Part shown: one piece after another, positions 17,931 through 27,209 of the stretch | Layout: every line of letters starts with the position of its first letter | Position numbering within the stretch: the first letter of the stretch is position 1 | Source of the DNA: Pseudomonas citrullilanati | GTDB taxonomy: Bacteria > Pseudomonadota > Gammaproteobacteria > Pseudomonadales > Pseudomonadaceae | Direction: 5' to 3' | NCBI RefSeq assembly: GCF_030580855.1 | Contig: NZ_JAUQOP010000006.1 | Span: forward strand, 124,001-188,000 | Length of the DNA stretch: 64,000 nucleotides | The notes under the pieces: generated by a model | The model's input: the letters and a program-made list of their open reading frames with translations, nothing else | What the model was told of the DNA's origin: nothing | Databases searched by the model: none | Made by a program: the position numbers and the translations under genes

Positions 17931-18395
17931 ATGAGCGTTTCCTTTAAAGGACTGGCCGCCGCCCTGCTGTTGGGCGGCAGTGCCATGGCAATGGCTGCCA
18001 ATGATGGGCAAATGCGGGCCAACGAGTTGCTGACGGCCGACCCGCAATACCGCGAGACCTGGCAGCACGTCGTCAAGAAAGAAGAACGCTTGCCGGAATG
18101 GGTGATGAACCTGTCGGGCGATGCCGAGCAGATGAACGCTGTCGAGGAAGATGGCGATAAATACCTGGTCGGCCCCTTGTGCGAGACCCAGGCGACCTGC
18201 CGCAGTAAACGCCTGATCGTCGCGTTCAGCTTCGACAAGGACGAGGCCTACGCCATGTTGGTGGAAGTCCCCGCCGGACTGCCGGCCGACAAGTCGCCGA
18301 CCCGCCATGCCGACTACCGGTTCCTCGGCAAGCCTGACGAAGGTATGCAGAAACTGTTAATGGAACAACTCAAGAAAGATCCGAACTGGTACTGA
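17931..18395 (+). CDS. Ivy-family lysozyme inhibitor (periplasmic)
   Basis: A 154-aa secreted protein with a signal peptide cleaved around MAMA-AND (residue 22-23). The mature part has the Ivy layout, with a loop bounded by two cysteines (CETQATC), corresponding to the CKPHDC-type inhibitory loop that enters the lysozyme active site in E. coli Ivy. The DYRFLGKPDE and C-terminal helix also fit. It protects peptidoglycan against C-type lysozymes and possibly restrains endogenous lytic transglycosylases. It starts 2 bp after the DUF1328 stop and is the last gene of the operon. The loop sequence differs from the enteric one, so inhibitory strength is uncertain. Confidence 0.85.
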   Translation: MSVSFKGLAAALLLGGSAMAMAANDGQMRANELLTADPQYRETWQHVVKKEERLPEWVMNLSGDAEQMNAVEEDGDKYLVGPLCETQATCRSKRLIVAFSFDKDEAYAMLVEVPAGLPADKSPTRHADYRFLGKPDEGMQKLLMEQLKKDPNWY

Positions 18396-18406
18396 TTTCC
18401 GAAAAC

Positions 18407-18432
18407 GGGAAAAGCAGCCCTGCTTTTCCCTT
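18407..18432 (+). terminator. Terminator after the Ivy gene
   Basis: GGGAAAAGCA (18407-18416), loop GCCC, TGCTTTTCCC (18421-18430), a 10-bp perfect stem followed only by TT, so a weak U tract. Confidence 0.6.
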
Positions 18433-19083
18433 CTGCACCGCCCGAAGAGGGCCGATGCATGACCAGGGGGCTGGGACGCTCTGGCTGATCGAGTCGGAGT
18501 GACCTACGGACACAAGGGGTGTCTGCGAAAGGGCCGGGTCAGGAAAAAGCTGCGACGCAGGTTCGCAAAGCCTCGATGGCTTGGCGAACTTGCGGAGAGC
18601 TTCAATTTTTAAAATGCCTGTGCCAGAGCGGCTGGCTGATGGAGACCCATCGCCGGCCCGCGACTGCGGCATATTGTCTCCAGACACTCAACGCATTGCC
18701 CGCCCTTGACCGTATATCGGAGAAGCGCCGGGGCGAATTTCTTTTGCAACACGTGTCGGGCCGCTGCCCTCCCATCGGTTCCGCAGGCCTTCTGGAGAAA
18801 GCCCGGCTACGCTGAAATGGCCGGCTTACGGCGCTTATGCCTGCACAAATGTCCGACTCGAACCGGTTGGGACGCGAGTTTCGTTTGGAAAATCTCATGC
18901 CGATTCGGCATAGGGTAGGCGTTTACGGCATTAGACGAGCCTACCCCGCATCGCAATAGTTGCGCCTTTTTTCGCCTGCCAGTAAGCCGCTAGCGCGCTC
19001 CGGGTGACCTTATACAGGGGCAGCGGCGCGGATGTTCATCGTCCATGCCACTGCCCGAGTCCAACTGAAGCAAGGGTAATGAT
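18433..19083. other. 650-bp interval before gltP with several hairpins, no convincing gene
   Basis: No open frame here looks coding. Visible structure: an imperfect hairpin GTTCGCAAAGCC...GGCTTGGCGAAC (18561-18588), an inverted repeat GGGTAGGC (18913-18920) with GCCTACCC (18939-18946), and a small hairpin CGCAATAGTTGCG (18952-18964) followed by CC and T6. The last could end an unannotated small RNA or leader on the + strand. No promoter was recognised with confidence. Confidence 0.5.
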
Positions 19084-20415
19084 ATGAAGAAGGCAAAGCT
19101 AAGCCTCGCCTGGCAGATCCTCATCGGTCTGGTCCTCGGGATTGCACTGGGCGCTCTGCTCAACCATTTCAGTGCCGAGAAGGCCTGGTGGATCAGCAAT
19201 GTGCTGCAACCGGCGGGCGATATCTTTATCCGTCTGATCAAGATGATCGTGATCCCGATCGTGATTTCCTCGCTGATCGTCGGCATCGCCGGGGTCGGTG
19301 ACGCGAAGAAGCTGGGGCGTATCGGCCTCAAGACCATCATCTACTTCGAGATCGTCACTACCATCGCCATCGTGGTCGGCCTCCTGCTGGCCAATTTCTT
19401 CCAGCCGGGCCATGGCATCGACATGAGCACCCTGGGGACGGTGGATATTTCCAAGTACCAGGCCACGGCGGCGGAAGTCCAGCATGAACACGCGTTCATC
19501 GAGACCCTCCTCAACCTGATTCCCTCGAACATCTTTGCCGCCATGGCGCGTGGCGAGATGCTGCCGATCATTTTCTTCTCCGTCCTGTTCGGCCTGGGTC
19601 TGTCCAGCCTGCAATCGGACCTGCGCGAGCCGCTGGTGAAGATGTTCCAGGGCGTGTCGGAAAGCATGTTCAAGGTCACCCACATGATCATGAACTACGC
19701 CCCGATCGGCGTTTTCGCACTGATCGCAGTGACCGTCGCCAACTTCGGCTTCGCCTCCCTGCTGCCGTTGGCGAAACTGGTGATCCTGGTTTACGTCGCC
19801 ATCGCGTTCTTCGCCTTCGTGGTGCTCGGCTTGATCGCCCGCCTGTTCGGCTTCTCGGTGCTCAAGCTGATGCGCATCTTCAAGGATGAGCTGGTGCTGG
19901 CCTACTCCACCGCCAGTTCCGAAACCGTGCTGCCACGGGTGATCGAGAAGATGGAGGCCTATGGCGCGCCGAAGGCGATCTGCAGCTTCGTGGTGCCTAC
20001 CGGCTATTCGTTCAACCTCGACGGTTCGACGCTGTACCAGAGCATCGCGGCGATTTTCATCGCGCAGCTGTACGGCATCGACTTGTCCATCAGCCAGCAA
20101 TTGCTGCTGGTGCTGACCTTGATGGTGACCTCCAAAGGCATCGCCGGCGTCCCGGGCGTGTCCTTCGTGGTACTGCTGGCGACCCTGGGCAGCGTGGGCA
20201 TCCCGCTGGAAGGCCTGGCCTTCATCGCCGGCGTCGACCGCATCATGGACATGGCCCGCACCGCGCTGAACGTCATCGGCAATGCCTTGGCCGTGCTGGT
20301 GATCGCCCGCTGGGAAGGCATGTACGACGACGCCAAGGGCCAGCGCTACTGGAACTCCCTGCCGCACTGGCGCAGCAAGGAACCGTTGCCGGCGGGTGAA
20401 ACCTCCAGCCGCTGA
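19084..20415 (+). CDS. gltP: Proton/sodium glutamate-aspartate symporter GltP (DAACS family)
   Basis: Inner-membrane uptake of glutamate and aspartate. It is 443 aa with eight hydrophobic segments and re-entrant loops. Family motifs present are the Ser-rich ASSETVLPRV in HP1 (about residue 278), the unwound TM7 segment SFNLDGSTLYQS, and the HP2 region KGIAGVPGVSFVVLL. Length is typical. It is a single gene followed by a REP doublet and a terminator. Confidence 0.93.
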   Translation: MKKAKLSLAWQILIGLVLGIALGALLNHFSAEKAWWISNVLQPAGDIFIRLIKMIVIPIVISSLIVGIAGVGDAKKLGRIGLKTIIYFEIVTTIAIVVGLLLANFFQPGHGIDMSTLGTVDISKYQATAAEVQHEHAFIETLLNLIPSNIFAAMARGEMLPIIFFSVLFGLGLSSLQSDLREPLVKMFQGVSESMFKVTHMIMNYAPIGVFALIAVTVANFGFASLLPLAKLVILVYVAIAFFAFVVLGLIARLFGFSVLKLMRIFKDELVLAYSTASSETVLPRVIEKMEAYGAPKAICSFVVPTGYSFNLDGSTLYQSIAAIFIAQLYGIDLSISQQLLLVLTLMVTSKGIAGVPGVSFVVLLATLGSVGIPLEGLAFIAGVDRIMDMARTALNVIGNALAVLVIARWEGMYDDAKGQRYWNSLPHWRSKEPLPAGETSSR

Positions 20416-20425
20416 GGATTGCCAA

Positions 20426-20494
20426 CCTTTCGCGAGCAGGCTCGCTTCCACAGGTCCATGCGATTCACTGTGAGAGCGAGCCTGCTCGCGAAGG
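20426..20494. repeat. REPIN (CGCGAGCAGGCTCGCT class)
   Basis: CCTTTCGCGAGCAGGCTCGCT and its inverted partner AGCGAGCCTGCTCGCGAAGG face each other across a short loop of about 28 bp. It lies in the gltP-spm interval. Confidence 0.9.
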
Positions 20495-20524
20495 GCCCGG
20501 CAAAGGTCGTGGCCATTACCGCAG

Positions 20525-20546
20525 ACCCCGGAGAAATCCGGGGTTT
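20525..20546 (+). terminator. Rho-independent terminator after gltP
   Basis: ACCCCGGA, loop GAAA, TCCGGGGT, then TT: an 8-bp perfect stem with a stable tetraloop and a modest T tract. Confidence 0.75.
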
Positions 20547-20600
20547 GTCGTTTCTGCCAGCCCCGCTATCATTCGCGGCATCTTCCGGGGGAATTAACCG

Positions 20601-21830
20601 ATGCTCAATGGCCTGTGGCTTGGCTTCTTTATCGTGGCAGCCGTGTCGGCGCTGGGGCAGTGGCTGATTGGCGGCAACGCCGGGATCTTCGCCGCGATGG
20701 TGGAGAGCATCTTCGCCATGGCCAAGCTGTCGGTGGAGGTGATGGTCCTGTTGTTCGGCACCTTGACCCTGTGGCTGGGGTTCCTGCGGATCGCCGAGAA
20801 AGCCGGCATCGTCGATTGGCTGGCCAAGGCCCTGGGGCCGCTGTTCCTGCGCCTGATGCCGGAAGTGCCGGCCGGCCATCCCGCCATCGGCCTGATTACC
20901 CTTAACTTCGCCGCCAACGGCCTGGGCCTCGATAACGCGGCCACCCCCATCGGCCTCAAGGCCATGCGCGCCCTGCAAGACCTCAACCCCAGCCCGACCA
21001 TCGCCAGCAACGCGCAGATCCTGTTCCTGGTGCTCAACGCCTCGTCGTTGACGCTGCTGCCGGTGACCATCTTCATGTACCGCGCCCAACAAGGCGCGCC
21101 GGACCCGACCCTGGTGTTCCTGCCGATCCTGATCGCCACCACCGGCTCGACCCTGACGGGGCTGCTGTCGGTGGCGTTCATGCAGCGCCTGCGCCTGTGG
21201 GACCCGGTGGTGCTGGCTTACCTGGTGCCGGGAGCGCTGGCCCTGGGCGGCTTCATGGCGCTTTTGGCGACGCTGTCGGCCACGGCGTTGGCGGGCTTGT
21301 CCTCGATCCTCGGCAACCTGACGCTGTTCGGCCTGATCATCCTGTTCCTGGTGGTGGGGGCGCTGCGCAAGGTCAAGGTGTATGAAGCCTTCGTCGAAGG
21401 GGCGAAGGAGGGCTTCGACGTGGCCAAGAACCTGCTGCCGTACCTGGTGGCGATGCTCTGCGCGGTCGGTGTGCTGCGAGCGTCCGGGGCCTTGGATTTC
21501 GGCCTGGACGGCATTCGTCACCTGGTGGAATGGGCGGGCTGGGACACGCGTTTCGTCGATGCCCTGCCGACCGCCATGGTCAAGCCGTTCTCCGGCAGCG
21601 CCGCCCGGGCGATGCTGATCGAAACCATGAAGACCTCCGGGGTGGACAGCTTCCCGGCGCTGATAGCGGCGACCATCCAGGGCAGTACCGAGACCACGTT
21701 CTACGTGCTGGCCGTGTATTTCGGCGCCGTCGGCATCCAGCGGGCGCGCCATGCGGTGGGTTGCGCGCTGCTGGCCGAGCTGGCCGGGGTCTTGTCGGCA
21801 ATCGGCGTCTGCTACTGGTTCTTCGGCTGA
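20601..21830 (+). CDS. SpmA/SpmB-like nucleoside-recognition membrane protein
   Basis: A 409-aa polytopic inner-membrane protein resembling a fusion of the spore maturation proteins SpmA and SpmB. Two Gate/nucleoside-recognition domains are visible. The first includes NFAANGLGLDNAATPIGLKAM, and the second includes MVKPFSGSAARAMLIE and IQGSTETTFYVLAVYFGAVG. Such proteins occur in non-sporulating bacteria and are thought to be transporters of small, perhaps nucleoside-like, compounds, but the substrate is unknown. It is a single gene convergent with the DUF5924 gene. Confidence 0.85.
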   Translation: MLNGLWLGFFIVAAVSALGQWLIGGNAGIFAAMVESIFAMAKLSVEVMVLLFGTLTLWLGFLRIAEKAGIVDWLAKALGPLFLRLMPEVPAGHPAIGLITLNFAANGLGLDNAATPIGLKAMRALQDLNPSPTIASNAQILFLVLNASSLTLLPVTIFMYRAQQGAPDPTLVFLPILIATTGSTLTGLLSVAFMQRLRLWDPVVLAYLVPGALALGGFMALLATLSATALAGLSSILGNLTLFGLIILFLVVGALRKVKVYEAFVEGAKEGFDVAKNLLPYLVAMLCAVGVLRASGALDFGLDGIRHLVEWAGWDTRFVDALPTAMVKPFSGSAARAMLIETMKTSGVDSFPALIAATIQGSTETTFYVLAVYFGAVGIQRARHAVGCALLAELAGVLSAIGVCYWFFG

Positions 21831-21864
21831 GCGCAGGCCCGGTCGCCCGCGTGATCGGGCGGCC

Positions 21865-22872
21865 TCACTCCGTCACGTTGAACCGCAGGACGCCGATCAT
21901 CTGGCCATTTTCCGTCAGCACCCGCACCTGCCACTTGCCGGCCGGGTTGTCCGGGAAATTCTGCTTGTGGGTCCAGGCGCGGTAGCCTTCCTTGCGCCCA
22001 CCGTGGATGTCCAGGGCAATGCGATCGACTTCTTTGCCGTTGAACTGCCAGACGTGATAAATCCGTTCATCGAGCCCTCGCGGCGCATTGATGGCGGTGT
22101 AGGCGTACAAGCCGTTGCCACGAATCTGCGCCGCGCTGACTTCCTTGAGGCTGTCGCCTGGCGTGCGGTCCTCCACCTGGGTACTGATCGCCACTTCGGT
22201 CATCCACAACGTGGCCGGCGGCACCCAGGAACGCAGCACCCAGCCGGCGGCACCGATGCCCAGGGTGATGCACAGGATCGCCAGGGCGTTGCGCACCGTG
22301 CGGATCGGAAAAATCGACGCCAGGCTCGGGAATGACAACAGCATGGCGATGCCCAGCGCCAGCTTGAAACTCTGGTCGGTGGTCAGGTGCAGGATGACCG
22401 GCAACGCGGTGAGGAGGGCGGCGAACAGCGTCAGCGTGTGCAACGCCAGGAACGCCCAGCGCCGCGGCGCCAGCCATTTGTAATACAGCGGATCGGTGAT
22501 CGAGATCAGCGCCGCCGCCGCCAGCAGGCCGGTGAAAATCAACTGGCTGCTGTTCCAGGTGGTGGTGATGAAGAAAAACGGCAGGACGAAAAACAGGCTT
22601 TCCTGGTGGATCATCTGGGTCGCATAGCGCAACAGCGGCTGGGGGATTTCCCGCTTGAAAATCCGCGTGAACAGCCGGGTCATGCTGTTCTCTACCATCA
22701 GCCAGAGCCAGCTCACCAGCATCATGATGGCGATCCAGGTGGCCAGGCCCTGCTGGCGGTCCACCAGCATGAAGCTGCCAACCCCGGAGATGAAACCGCC
22801 AAGCGCAATGACCCCGGGATAGCGCTTCATCAGATCAAGGATGCGCTGGATAAAACGAGGCAGGCTCTGCAT
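21865..22872 (-). CDS. DUF5924/DUF2914 membrane protein
   Basis: A 335-aa protein with seven or so hydrophobic helices in the first 230 residues (VIALGGFISGVGSFML, WIAIMMLVSWLWLMV, LFFVLPFFFI and others) and a C-terminal soluble domain of about 110 residues (residues 225-335: AAQIRGNGLYAYTAIN, YHVWQFNGKEVDRIAL, GKWQVRVLTENGQMIG) of the DUF2914 type. That domain looks beta-sandwich-like and is probably periplasmic. Function unknown. It is on the same strand as the M16 peptidase gene upstream (about 90 bp gap). Confidence 0.82.
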   Translation of the reverse strand: MQSLPRFIQRILDLMKRYPGVIALGGFISGVGSFMLVDRQQGLATWIAIMMLVSWLWLMVENSMTRLFTRIFKREIPQPLLRYATQMIHQESLFFVLPFFFITTTWNSSQLIFTGLLAAAALISITDPLYYKWLAPRRWAFLALHTLTLFAALLTALPVILHLTTDQSFKLALGIAMLLSFPSLASIFPIRTVRNALAILCITLGIGAAGWVLRSWVPPATLWMTEVAISTQVEDRTPGDSLKEVSAAQIRGNGLYAYTAINAPRGLDERIYHVWQFNGKEVDRIALDIHGGRKEGYRAWTHKQNFPDNPAGKWQVRVLTENGQMIGVLRFNVTE

Positions 22873-22963
22873 TAGGCGGTTTCACAGTAAGTCGTAGGAA
22901 ATATCCCTGACAGGGTATCGCCAAGGCACCGATGTGACGAGCACTCTTGTGGCTGCCAAAGGA

Positions 22964-24355
22964 TCATTCCTCGGTCGGTCGGGCCCTTCGGCGCACTTGC
23001 CACGCCACCAGTCCGAGCAGCAGCAACCCCAGCAAACCGGCCACCCCCCCTACCAACTCATCATCACTGAGCAACGGCTTCTCGATGCGCAGGTAGCCAG
23101 GGTCCTTGAGCAATTCGCGCAGGGCCAGGTTGGCCTGCTCCAGGCTCACCGATTGCAGGCGCAATGCCGGGTTGGCGAAGCGGCCGTCTTCGTAGTCGCC
23201 CAGGGCGCCCCAGTAGTAATCGGCCAGGGCGCTGTTGCCCTGGACCGCCCAGGACTGATGCGCGATGGCGGCGCGCTTGATGCGCACGAAGCTGGTGGGG
23301 TCCAGGCCATCCTTGAGCAGGTTCTGGCGCAGCTCTTCGAGCGCCGCCTCGGCTTGTGGCAGGTCCTCGCGGGCCAGGTCCGCATTGAGGCTGAAGAAAC
23401 CCACGCCGCCGAACACTTCGCGCTCCGTCCACGGGCCGTAGGACAGGCTGCGGGCCAGGCGCAGCTGGCGATAGAGCGCCCAGTCCAGGTAATCCTTGAG
23501 CAGGTCGAAGGTTTCGTCATGTTGTTCGTCCAGCACCGGTTCGGGGAACAGCCAGTGAAGCTTGGCGCCATTGCCCACCAGGCCACGGATCAGGTTGCGC
23601 TTGGTGACCGCGCTGTAGCGGATCTGCGGCAGCGGCTCATGTTCGCTGGGCTCCACCGGTTCGAGTTGGCCAAAGGTGCGTTCCAGGTAGGCCGGCAACA
23701 AACGATCGAGATCGCCGACCACGATCAGCGTCATGTTGTTCGGTGCGTACCAGGCCTCGCGCACCTGTTCGAGGCGGGCGAGGGTCAGGTGCTCGACCTC
23801 GGCCCGTTCGGCGCAACGCAGGCCCAGCTCCACCGCCAATTGGTTGCTGGCCTTGTGTCCCAGGTCTTGGTGATCGAGCCAGCGTTGCAGGTGGGTGTAA
23901 TGGCCGCCGTCCTCCCGCTCCACCACGCGCTTGGCCGCTTCAAGGGCCTTGTCGTCGATGCGGGTGCGGGTCAACAGGGCCAACAGCAGGTCCAGGACCT
24001 TGCGCTGGTTGCTGGCCGGCGCCTCGATGACAAACGTGGTGTCGGCGTTGCTGGTGTAGGCATTCCACTCGCCGCCCAGGCTCTGCATGCGCTCTTCCAG
24101 GCCGCCTTCGCCGGTTTCGTCGACGCCGCTGAACAGCAAATGCTCAAGCAGGTGTGGCAGCTCCTTATCGGCGCAGCTGAAATCGTCCAGGCCCACGCCG
24201 ACCACCAGGCGAATCGCCACGTGCCCGCGCTCGCTCCCGGGCTTGAGCAGCAATTGCATCCCGTTGGGCAAGGCGTAGCCCTCGACCTGAAACCGGTCCA
24301 GGGCAACTGCAGGCAAGGCGCCGAGCAAGAAAAGGGCGAATAACAGACCACGCAT
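22964..24355 (-). CDS. M16-family zinc metallopeptidase, membrane anchored
   Basis: A 463-aa protein with signal peptide (about 1-18), inverted zinc motif HLLEH within ELPHLLEHLLFSG (about residues 67-71) and the downstream glutamate in EAAKRVVEREDGG as likely third ligand. An R/Y-type C-terminal half follows. A final transmembrane helix GLLGLLLLGLVAWQVRRR anchors it by its C-terminus with a short cytoplasmic tail. It is therefore a periplasmic peptidase held at the inner membrane, an arrangement different from secreted pitrilysin (about 960 aa). Substrate unknown. It lies between the DUF5924 and Na/Pi genes, all on one strand. Confidence 0.87.
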   Translation of the reverse strand: MRGLLFALFLLGALPAVALDRFQVEGYALPNGMQLLLKPGSERGHVAIRLVVGVGLDDFSCADKELPHLLEHLLFSGVDETGEGGLEERMQSLGGEWNAYTSNADTTFVIEAPASNQRKVLDLLLALLTRTRIDDKALEAAKRVVEREDGGHYTHLQRWLDHQDLGHKASNQLAVELGLRCAERAEVEHLTLARLEQVREAWYAPNNMTLIVVGDLDRLLPAYLERTFGQLEPVEPSEHEPLPQIRYSAVTKRNLIRGLVGNGAKLHWLFPEPVLDEQHDETFDLLKDYLDWALYRQLRLARSLSYGPWTEREVFGGVGFFSLNADLAREDLPQAEAALEELRQNLLKDGLDPTSFVRIKRAAIAHQSWAVQGNSALADYYWGALGDYEDGRFANPALRLQSVSLEQANLALRELLKDPGYLRIEKPLLSDDELVGGVAGLLGLLLLGLVAWQVRRRARPTEE

Positions 24356-24413
24356 AAACGGCTTCCTGGCGACTGACAGTCCACTCCTACTGACTGGTCA
24401 ATGCGTCAGATGT

Positions 24414-26072
24414 TCAAGGCGAATGGGTGATGTCCGAGATTTCATCCGCCGACAGCGCGCCGATCTCGGCAGTCTCCAACACCACATAGGCACTGCCGCA
24501 GAACAGCGAGTTCAGGCGGCGCATGTCGGCGATCAGCTCCAGGTGCAGGGCGCTGGTTTCCAGGCTTTGCAAAACCTTGCGTTGCAGGCGGCTCACGTGG
24601 GCGTGGGCCATTCGCCGTTCCTGCGCGCGAAAGCGCCGTTTCTCACGCAACAACTGGCGAGCGCTTTCCCGGTCCGCGCTGAGAAACACCGACATGCCCA
24701 GCCGCAGGTTGGCCAGCAGTTGGCTGTGCAGCCCGGCCAACTCTTCCAGGCCCACGTCGGAAAACGAGCGGCGTTGCGAGGTTTTCTGTTGCTGGACCTT
24801 GCGCAGCATGCGTTCGATGAGGTCGCTGGCCAGTTTCAGGTTGATCGCCAACTCGATGATTTCCGCCCAGCGACGGCTGTCCTGTTCGCTGAGATCTTCG
24901 CGGGGCATCTGCGCCAAGTACAACTTGATGGCGCCGCACAGCACCTCGACGTCATCGCCCATGCGCCGTACGTCCTGGGTGACCGCCGTCTGCTGGCCAC
25001 GCAGCACGTCCAACATGGCTTCGAGCATGTTTTCGATCAGGTCGCCGATGCGCAAGGTTTCCCGGGCGGCATTCGCCAAGGCCAGGCTTGGCGTGGCGAG
25101 AGCCGTGGGATCCAGGTGCCGGGGCTTGGCCGTGCCATTGGTTTCGGGGCGCTCCGGCAGCAGCCAGGCGCAGAGCCTGGCCATCGGCGCGACGCTGGGC
25201 AGCAGCACCAGGCAACGCACGGTGTTGTAGAGCAGGTGGAAGCCAATCACCGTTTCCTGGGGACTGAAATCCAGGCGGTCCAGCCATCCCACCAGCGGAT
25301 CGAGGACCGGAATGATCAACAGCAGGCCGATCAGCTTGTACAACAGGCTGCCCAGCGCGACCTGGCGCCCGGCCGTGTTCTGCATGCTGGTGCTGAGGAA
25401 TGCGAGGACGCCGCTGCCGATGTTGGCACCGATCACCAAACCGATGGCCACCGGCAGGCTGATCACAGCGGCGCCGGCCAGGGTCGCGGTCAGCAGCACG
25501 GCCGCCAGGCTGGAATAGGAAATCATCGCGAACAATGCACCCACCAGCGCATCGAGCAGGATGTCGCCGGTCAACGAGGCGAAGATCACTTTCACGCCCT
25601 GGGCGTGGGTGATGGGCGCGGCGGCTTCGACGATCAGTTGCAGGGCGAGGATGATCAGGCCCAGGCCGATCCCCACCCGGCCCATTTGCCCGGCGCGGGT
25701 CTGCTTGCGCGAGAGGAAGAAAATCACCCCGAGGAAGATCAACAGCGGCGACAGCCATGACAGGTCCAGGGTCAGCACCCGCGCCATCAAGGCAGTGCCG
25801 ACATCGGCGCCGAGCATGGTGGCCAGGGCCGGCGTCAGGGCCATCAGGCCTTGGCCGACGAAGGAGGTGACGAGCATCGCCGTGGCGTTGCTGCTCTGCA
25901 CCAGTGCGGTGACCATGATGCCGGCCAGGAACGCCAACGAGCGCCGGGACATGTTCTGGCCGATGACATGGCGCAGGTTCGAACCGTACACCCGCAGGAT
26001 GCCGGTACGGACGATGTGCGTGCCCCAGATCAGCAAGGCCACGGCGGAAAGCAAATTCAGCAGGGTCAGCAT
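24414..26072 (-). CDS. Na+/phosphate cotransporter family protein with PhoU-like tail
   Basis: A 552-aa protein. The first 300 residues hold two repeated Na/Pi-cotransporter modules (QSSNATAMLVTSFVGQG and SYSSLAAVLLTATLAG carry the typical QSS/SYSS Ser motifs). Residues about 335-545 form a soluble PhoU-like helical domain (LRIGDLIENMLEAMLDVL, RRMGDDVEVLCGAIKLYL). It imports or balances inorganic phosphate at the inner membrane. No convincing Pho box was found upstream. Confidence 0.88.
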   Translation of the reverse strand: MLTLLNLLSAVALLIWGTHIVRTGILRVYGSNLRHVIGQNMSRRSLAFLAGIMVTALVQSSNATAMLVTSFVGQGLMALTPALATMLGADVGTALMARVLTLDLSWLSPLLIFLGVIFFLSRKQTRAGQMGRVGIGLGLIILALQLIVEAAAPITHAQGVKVIFASLTGDILLDALVGALFAMISYSSLAAVLLTATLAGAAVISLPVAIGLVIGANIGSGVLAFLSTSMQNTAGRQVALGSLLYKLIGLLLIIPVLDPLVGWLDRLDFSPQETVIGFHLLYNTVRCLVLLPSVAPMARLCAWLLPERPETNGTAKPRHLDPTALATPSLALANAARETLRIGDLIENMLEAMLDVLRGQQTAVTQDVRRMGDDVEVLCGAIKLYLAQMPREDLSEQDSRRWAEIIELAINLKLASDLIERMLRKVQQQKTSQRRSFSDVGLEELAGLHSQLLANLRLGMSVFLSADRESARQLLREKRRFRAQERRMAHAHVSRLQRKVLQSLETSALHLELIADMRRLNSLFCGSAYVVLETAEIGALSADEISDITHSP

Positions 26073-26239
26073 GACGAGCCCCCTGTCAGCGTCCCAAAGG
26101 GACCAATAGACGATGCCACATGGTTCGTTGTTGTACTTAAGCTGTAGTTGGCGAACGGTTCGAGCGCCAGCATTGCACAGCTAAAGAATCGATTGAAACA
26201 AAACCGTCATAAAAACCGTTCATCCAAGATGACGACGAT
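26073..26239. other. Upstream region of the Na/Pi cotransporter gene
   Basis: AT-richer non-coding DNA upstream of the minus-strand transporter gene, bounded on the right by a REPIN and the terC terminator. No defined operator was identified. Confidence 0.5.
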
Positions 26240-26332
26240 CCTGTGGGAGCGGGCTTGCCCGCGAAAGCGGTAGGTCAGTCACATGAATGCCATCGGGTCC
26301 GCCGCCTTCGCGAGCAAGCCCGCTCCCACAGG
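26240..26332. repeat. REPIN (GTGGGAGCGGGCTTGCCCGCGAA class)
   Basis: CCTGTGGGAGCGGGCTTGCC and the inverted copy GCAAGCCCGCTCCCACAGG flank a loop of roughly 40 bp. This is the commonest REP class of the P. fluorescens complex. Confidence 0.92.
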
Positions 26333-26375
26333 CCTGCATTCCAGCTCAATGGCATGATTGCTTCTTGCAAGCATG

Positions 26376-26398
26376 AAAAAGGGGCCCGAAAGCCCCTT
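26376..26398 (-). terminator. Rho-independent terminator of terC
   Basis: Read on the minus strand: AAGGGGC, loop TTTCGG, GCCCCTT then T run (A5 at 26376-26380 on the + strand). It begins about 19 bp after the terC stop. Confidence 0.85.
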
Positions 26399-26416
26399 CA
26401 TGCGCTGCTTCCAGCC

Positions 26417-27184
26417 TTACTGGCCCGGGACATCCTTGCGCAGTTTCACCGGGTCCTGCTGGCTGCGCTTGCGAGCGATCGCCGTGCGCATCTTGATGTT
26501 GATGGCTTCCACCGCCAGGGAGAACGCCATGGCGAAGTACACGTAGCCCTTTGGCACGTGGACGTCGAACGACTCGGCGATCAGCACGGTACCCACCACC
26601 AGGAGGAACGACAGCGCCAGCATCTTCAGCGACGGGTGCTTGTCGATGAACGCGCTGATGGTGCCCGAGGCGAGCATCATCACCAGGACGGCGACGATGA
26701 TTGCCGCCACCATCACCGGCACATGGGAGACCATGCCGACCGCGGTGATGACCGAGTCCAGGGAGAACACGATGTCGATGATCGCGATCTGGATGATGGT
26801 GTAGAGGAAGTTGCCGCCCTTGCCCGAAGGCTCGTCGCTGGACTCATCTTCGCCTTCCAGCGCGTGGTACATCTCCTGGGAGCTTTTCCACAGCAGGAAC
26901 AGGCCACCGAAGAACAGGATCAGGTCGCGACCGGAGATACCCTGGCCGAACACTTCGAACAGATCGGCGGTCAGGCGCATCACCCACGTGATGGACAGCA
27001 GCAACAGGATCCGCGTGACCATGGCCAGCGCCAGGCCGAAGATCCGGGTGCGCGCCTGCATGTGCTTGGGCATGCGGCTGACCAGGATCGAGATCATGAT
27101 GATGTTGTCGATGCCCAGGACGATTTCCAGGGCGGTCAGGGTAAAGAAGGCAACCCAGATTTCCGGGTTGGTCAGCCATTCCAT
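26417..27184 (-). CDS. TerC-family integral membrane protein
   Basis: A 255-aa inner-membrane protein with seven hydrophobic segments. It has the TerC signatures EIVLGIDNIIMISIL (early acidic metal-site helix) and IAIIDIVFSLDSVITAVGM (the second acidic repeat). The family is associated with tellurite resistance and with manganese efflux or metallation of exported enzymes. Nothing here points specifically to tellurite. It is separated from the upstream citM by a strong stem-loop and ends at its own terminator. Confidence 0.92.
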   Translation of the reverse strand: MEWLTNPEIWVAFFTLTALEIVLGIDNIIMISILVSRMPKHMQARTRIFGLALAMVTRILLLLSITWVMRLTADLFEVFGQGISGRDLILFFGGLFLLWKSSQEMYHALEGEDESSDEPSGKGGNFLYTIIQIAIIDIVFSLDSVITAVGMVSHVPVMVAAIIVAVLVMMLASGTISAFIDKHPSLKMLALSFLLVVGTVLIAESFDVHVPKGYVYFAMAFSLAVEAINIKMRTAIARKRSQQDPVKLRKDVPGQ

Positions 27185-27209
27185 GTGAGTTCCTTTAGCG
27201 TGTGTTAGG

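Noticed and set aside
18519..18815. Possible 98-aa gene upstream of gltP
   Set aside because: It begins at GTG without a ribosome-binding site, has odd composition and no recognisable domain; the region looks non-coding with hairpins.
26204..26223. Pho box upstream of the Na/Pi cotransporter
   Set aside because: CCGTCAT and CCGTTCAT are 12 bp apart and not 11, have mismatches, and point away from the transporter gene.
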